From: DAOTVS01 sp034436375
GTDB lineage: Bacteria; Chloroflexota; Anaerolineae; SpSt-313
Length of the DNA: 34,442 nt
Direction of reading: 5' to 3'
NCBI GenBank assembly: GCA_034436375.1
Contig: DAOTVS010000282.1
Coordinates: 1-34,442 of the forward strand
The position numbers and the translations under genes were made by a program. The notes beneath the pieces are model-generated. The model was not told where the DNA came from and did not search any database. It saw nothing but the letters and a program-made list of their open reading frames with translations. Positions 30,441-34,442 of this stretch are shown in pieces; the stretch's first letter is position 1, and the number at the start of each line of letters is the position of its first letter.

Positions 30441-31829
30441 CTATGCCAACACCGAGCGGCCGCGCCAATCGGCCGGCGCCGGCAGGTCGAGCAGATCGAG
30501 CAGCGTGGGCGCCACATCTAGAAAAGTCATGCCCTCGAGCTTGCGCGGCGGCACGCGTTGCGGGTCATAGACGATAAAGATGCCCTCCGGCCCGTGGTTG
30601 GCGTCATCAGGGCCTGTGTCATTTTCGGGCGTATAAATCGTCCCCAGGCCCACGCTGCCAACCGAGCGCCAGCGCAGGTCGCCAAAGTAGACGATCAGAT
30701 CGGGAGGCACTCCCCGCCGCTCCGCATAGACATCCTCCGGCCGGAAGACGCGCGTGCCCAAGGGCGCGCCGTCGGGGCCAGGCATGGCCTCCAGCTTGGC
30801 CGCCAGCTCCGCACGCACAGCCTCGTAGCGTTCCGTGGGAATGGCGCCCTGCGGCTCACGCCCCTGCACATTGAGAAAGATGCGCCCATAATAGCCGCCG
30901 GCGCCCCAGGCCACGGTGCGTTCCCAATCGATCTCTAGCCTGTGCAACGGCGTGGGCTCGGCCGGCTCAGGGCCTTTGAGCGACAGATAGCCCTCCCGCT
31001 GCAGCCACTCGTTCAGCGCCAGGCCGCCCTCCATCGCCTGTGCCCCATGGTCCGACATCACCACCACCGTGGCCCCGCGCCCCACCTCCGCCAGGAGCGC
31101 GCCGACCTGCTCGTCGAGCAGGTGATAATAGTCGCGGATGGCGCCGGCAAAGGGAGATCCAGGCTCGTGCTTGGGGTGCCTGGGGTCCATGTACTTCCAA
31201 AAGCCGTGATGGATGCGGTCGGGTCCCATATCGACAAACATGGCAAAATCCCATGGCCGGGTGCGCAAGAGGTGCCGCGCCACGCGGAAACGTTGCTCAC
31301 TCATGGCGCGGATGCGCCGCAGCAAGTCCGCCTTGTCCTCGGTGCGGAAATCCTCCACATCGAGCACATACTCGCCAAAGAGGCCCTCGATCTCGCTCTT
31401 GAGCTCCGCGGGATAGGTGTAGGGGCTCTGGGTGCTGGGGGTAAGAAAACAGCTGATCAGGGCGCCATTGACCGGCGGCGGCGGGTAGGTCTGCGGCACG
31501 CCGGCCACGATCACTGGCCGCCCGGCTGCACCCACCCGATCCCAAACGCGCGGCTCGCGCACAGCGGTCGCATCGGCGGTGCGCATGTGATCGTAGCTGT
31601 AATCCGCCCGGTTGCGAAAGCCATAGAACCCCAGCTCGCCCGGGTCACGACCGGTGAGCATGGCACTCCAGGCCGGCACGGTGATCGGGGGCACTGTGCT
31701 CCGCAGCCTTCCCCAGGCGCCGCCTTTGATCAGGCGGCGGAAGGTAGGCAGCTCATCCCGCCACGCCTCAAAGACGAGTTGAGGCGTCAGACAGTCGAGA
31801 CCGATGACCAGCAGAGGACGTGCACTCAT
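30441..31829 (-). CDS. Alkaline-phosphatase-superfamily phosphodiesterase/nucleotide pyrophosphatase
   Basis: A 462-residue protein of the type I phosphodiesterase/nucleotide pyrophosphatase group. Metal ligand Asp12 lies in G-L-D-C-L and nucleophile Thr50 in P-P-I-T-V-P-A-W-S. D-M-G-P-D-R-I-H-H-G-F-W and M-S-D-H-G give the remaining metal-binding Asp and His residues. There is no signal peptide, so it is probably cytosolic. Its ATG overlaps the sat stop by four bases (ATGA), so it is translationally coupled to sat. In this superfamily substrates range from nucleotides to sulfate and phosphonate esters. A role in controlling APS/PAPS or processing a sulfated product is inference. Confidence 0.85.
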   Translation of the reverse strand: MSARPLLVIGLDCLTPQLVFEAWRDELPTFRRLIKGGAWGRLRSTVPPITVPAWSAMLTGRDPGELGFYGFRNRADYSYDHMRTADATAVREPRVWDRVGAAGRPVIVAGVPQTYPPPPVNGALISCFLTPSTQSPYTYPAELKSEIEGLFGEYVLDVEDFRTEDKADLLRRIRAMSEQRFRVARHLLRTRPWDFAMFVDMGPDRIHHGFWKYMDPRHPKHEPGSPFAGAIRDYYHLLDEQVGALLAEVGRGATVVVMSDHGAQAMEGGLALNEWLQREGYLSLKGPEPAEPTPLHRLEIDWERTVAWGAGGYYGRIFLNVQGREPQGAIPTERYEAVRAELAAKLEAMPGPDGAPLGTRVFRPEDVYAERRGVPPDLIVYFGDLRWRSVGSVGLGTIYTPENDTGPDDANHGPEGIFIVYDPQRVPPRKLEGMTFLDVAPTLLDLLDLPAPADWRGRSVLA

Positions 31830-33061
31830 TCCTGGCCCTCAGCCCGCTCGCGCAGCGCCTCGGTGAGAATGCGGGCTACTTCGGGGCGCGTGAACTCAGG
31901 CGGCAGGGGGTCACCCCGGCGCAGCATCTCGCGCACCTGGGTGCCGCTCAGCACCAGGTGATCGCTCGCCGGGTGCGGGCATGTCTTGCTGGAGACAATG
32001 GCCTCACAGCGGCGACAATAGAAGGTATGCTCAAAGCACAATGGGGTGATCGCAATCTCCCCTGGCGCAAACTCGTCGAAAATGCGCTGGGCATCATAAG
32101 TGCCATAGTACTTGCCCACGCCCGCATGGTCCCGGCCCACGATAAAGTGTGTGCAGCCATAATTCTGGCGCGCCAGAGCATGGAAGATCGCCTCGCGCGG
32201 GCCAGCATAGCGCATAGCCGCCGGGAAAACCGAGAGCACCACCCGATCCGCCGGGTAGTAATCGCGCAGCAAGGCCTGGTACGAGCGCATGCGCACATCG
32301 GCGGGGATATCATCGGCCTTGGTCTCACCGACCAGGGGATGCAGGAAAAGGCCATCACAGATCTCCAGGGCCGTCTTTTGGATGTATTCATGGGCGCGGT
32401 GGATGGGGTTGCGCGTCTGAAAGCCGACGACCTTGCGCCAGCCGTTGCGGTCGAACAACTCACGCGACTGCACCGGGTCCAGCCGCAGCTCCGCAAAGGG
32501 GCGCTCCTGTGGGCGATCAATCAGCCAGATATCGCCCGCCAGGTACACCGGACCTGCCTCGTACAGCCGCGCTACCCCCGGGTGAGCAGTGTCAGTGGTG
32601 CGATAGACCTGCGCAGCCTCTCGCTCCTTGTCGGGCCGGAAGCGGCCGGCCAGCTCCAGGATGCCCAAAAGATGATCTCCTGGCTCATAGAGCGCCACCT
32701 CCTGCCCATCGCGCAGGGTGGCCGCCTCCTCTTCCGTCACCGGCAGCGTCACGGGAATCGACCAGACCACCCCGCTCCGCAGGTGCATGTCCTCCACAAT
32801 GGCGCGGTAATCCGCCTCTGCCACAAAGCCAGTCAGGGGGCTCAGCGCGCCAATCGCAATCAACTCGAGATCGGAAACGGCCACCGGGCCGAGGGTCAGG
32901 CAGGGGAGCGAGCGGGCGCGCTCGGCGGCAGCTTCCTTTGCACTACCCTGCAAGAGGCGCGACACCAGCTTGCCGCCATGCGCTGGAATGGGGCCGGGGC
33001 CCCCCACGACCTGTTTGCAGGCCGTGGGGCCCCCGGGGCCGGGGTCCACAACTGAAGGCAT
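31826..33061 (-). CDS. sat: Sulfate adenylyltransferase (ATP sulfurylase, homomeric type)
   Basis: A 411-residue ATP sulfurylase making APS from sulfate and ATP. Q-T-R-N-P-I-H-R-A-H-E-Y, H-P-L-V-G-E-T-K-A-D-D-I-P and G-R-D-H-A-G-V-G are the active-site motifs of the Sat family, unrelated to CysDN. A later Cys-rich stretch (C-R-R-C-E-A) resembles the zinc site of some bacterial Sat. ATG 33061 has AAGGAG 6 bases upstream; a 25-codon longer frame lacks a ribosome site. The first ~19 residues before H-G-G-K-L-V are Gly/Pro-rich and encoded by a palindrome, unlike typical Sat. It leads a sat-phosphodiesterase-cysC group. Confidence 0.95.
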   Translation of the reverse strand: MPSVVDPGPGGPTACKQVVGGPGPIPAHGGKLVSRLLQGSAKEAAAERARSLPCLTLGPVAVSDLELIAIGALSPLTGFVAEADYRAIVEDMHLRSGVVWSIPVTLPVTEEEAATLRDGQEVALYEPGDHLLGILELAGRFRPDKEREAAQVYRTTDTAHPGVARLYEAGPVYLAGDIWLIDRPQERPFAELRLDPVQSRELFDRNGWRKVVGFQTRNPIHRAHEYIQKTALEICDGLFLHPLVGETKADDIPADVRMRSYQALLRDYYPADRVVLSVFPAAMRYAGPREAIFHALARQNYGCTHFIVGRDHAGVGKYYGTYDAQRIFDEFAPGEIAITPLCFEHTFYCRRCEAIVSSKTCPHPASDHLVLSGTQVREMLRRGDPLPPEFTRPEVARILTEALRERAEGQE

Positions 33062-33102
33062 GGATACTCCTTGGGTATCAACCACCCCTAAACACCGGAC
33101 CA

Positions 33103-33130
33103 GGCGGCCACGACACCTGCCCTGGCCGCC
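33103..33130. terminator. GGCGGCCA/TGGCCGCC hairpin between the SEC-C gene and sat
   Basis: A perfect 8-bp stem with a 12-base loop lies in the 112-base gap. It could end SEC-C transcription or be part of the sat leader. No T-run and no known riboswitch pattern is seen. Confidence 0.35.
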
Positions 33131-33173
33131 CGGCACAAAAGATCATTCCGTACGTTTCCTTCACGGAAGCGCA

Positions 33174-34163
<990 letters not shown>

Positions 34164-34210
34164 AGGTAAACCAATCCTTGGCAAAGCAAATCCGATTCAC
34201 GGTCTTCACG

Positions 34211-34239
34211 AATCTACCACACTGACAGAAAGGCGTCAA
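34211..34239 (-). promoter_or_regulatory. Promoter for the SEC-C gene
   Basis: On the minus strand TTGACG (34239-34234) and TAGATT (34216-34211) are separated by 17 bases, about 48 bases before the start codon. Confidence 0.62.
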
Positions 34240-34321
34240 GAAGCCCTTCCGGCGCCATAGGTGAAATCTTACACTATGACGGCTTGAGCTGGTCTCAGAT
34301 GCCCCGCGCTACACGCAACGT

Positions 34322-34420
34322 GCTCTACCACACAGCCGTACTCACCCATCGGGGCGCGGATCCTATCCGGGCATCGCGCTTCGCACGCGACCGGAGTGGA
34401 GCCATTCGGGGGATTTAGCG
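34322..34420 (-). repeat. Right copy of the window-end inverted repeat
   Basis: Inverted counterpart of 61-157, with the same GCCCGGATAGGATCCGCG block and a few substitutions (for example GAAGCGCG for GAAACGCG). The remaining gap from 34240 to 34321 holds no gene that I can see. Confidence 0.85.
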
Positions 34421-34442
34421 GGTTGCCTGCAGCCGGGCCGCC

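Noticed and set aside
33062..33173. SAM or other sulfur-related riboswitch before sat
   Set aside because: The 112-base gap holds only a simple 8-bp hairpin and no known aptamer pattern.

Overview
The window is one high-GC bacterial chromosome segment with about 26 intact protein genes, two gene remnants and many dispersed palindromic repeats. No rRNA, tRNA or CRISPR array was seen. Gene content (a cyclic-nucleotide-domain protein with two bacterial PH domains, a DUF362 ferredoxin, an archaeal-type AspRS, a homomeric ATP sulfurylase operon, a GxxExxY remnant) and the repeat-rich gaps suggest a Chloroflexota (Anaerolineae/Caldilineae-like) genome, probably environmental. That placement is inference. 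The two ends of the window carry inverted copies of one ~97-bp repeat, so this may be a contig that broke at a repeat.

Layout. (1) 0.2-9.05 kb, plus strand: half-size GDT1/UPF0016 transporter, cyclase-family hydrolase, GH78-like alpha-L-rhamnosidase, KDG kinase and KDPG aldolase (lower Entner-Doudoroff/uronate steps), nitroreductase, DUF402 protein, and a cNMP-domain/double-PH membrane protein. (2) 9.08-11.85 kb, minus strand: short ferritin-like protein, GT4 glycosyltransferase, MnmE. (3) 12.2-23.6 kb, plus strand: archaeal-type AspRS, a fragment of a DUF1998 helicase, TspO-like membrane protein, a 90-aa orphan, QueD, Lon, an AlbA_2/HATPase_c_4/winged-helix regulator followed by a phased TATCCCACA array, a LiaF-like membrane protein, DUF362 ferredoxin, Nudix hydrolase, hotdog thioesterase. 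(4) 23.9-34.2 kb, minus strand: Fe-S/molybdopterin hydroxylase fusion, TIM-barrel glycosidase-like protein, sugar-phosphate isomerase/epimerase, Gfo/Idh/MocA dehydrogenase, then a sulfate-activation group (sat, a phosphodiesterase/alkaline-phosphatase-superfamily enzyme, cysC), and a SEC-C protein.

How they fit together. KDG kinase and KDPG aldolase give pyruvate and glyceraldehyde-3-phosphate from KDG, with the rhamnosidase upstream as a plausible source of plant or EPS sugars. Gfo/Idh, the isomerase and the glycosidase-like protein are tightly packed and probably process an unusual sugar. Sat and CysC make PAPS, with a phosphatase-superfamily enzyme translationally coupled to sat.

The most unusual content lies between genes. 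Six TATCCCACA-type sites are arranged as two triplets with identical 11/10-bp steps beside a DNA-binding-type regulator. Several families of nested palindromes fill whole gaps from stop codon to Shine-Dalgarno. Three unrelated genes use the first TGA of the same repeat as their stop. CGCAGAT-type repeats bracket an internally deleted GxxExxY gene and supply the C-terminal tails of two other proteins.
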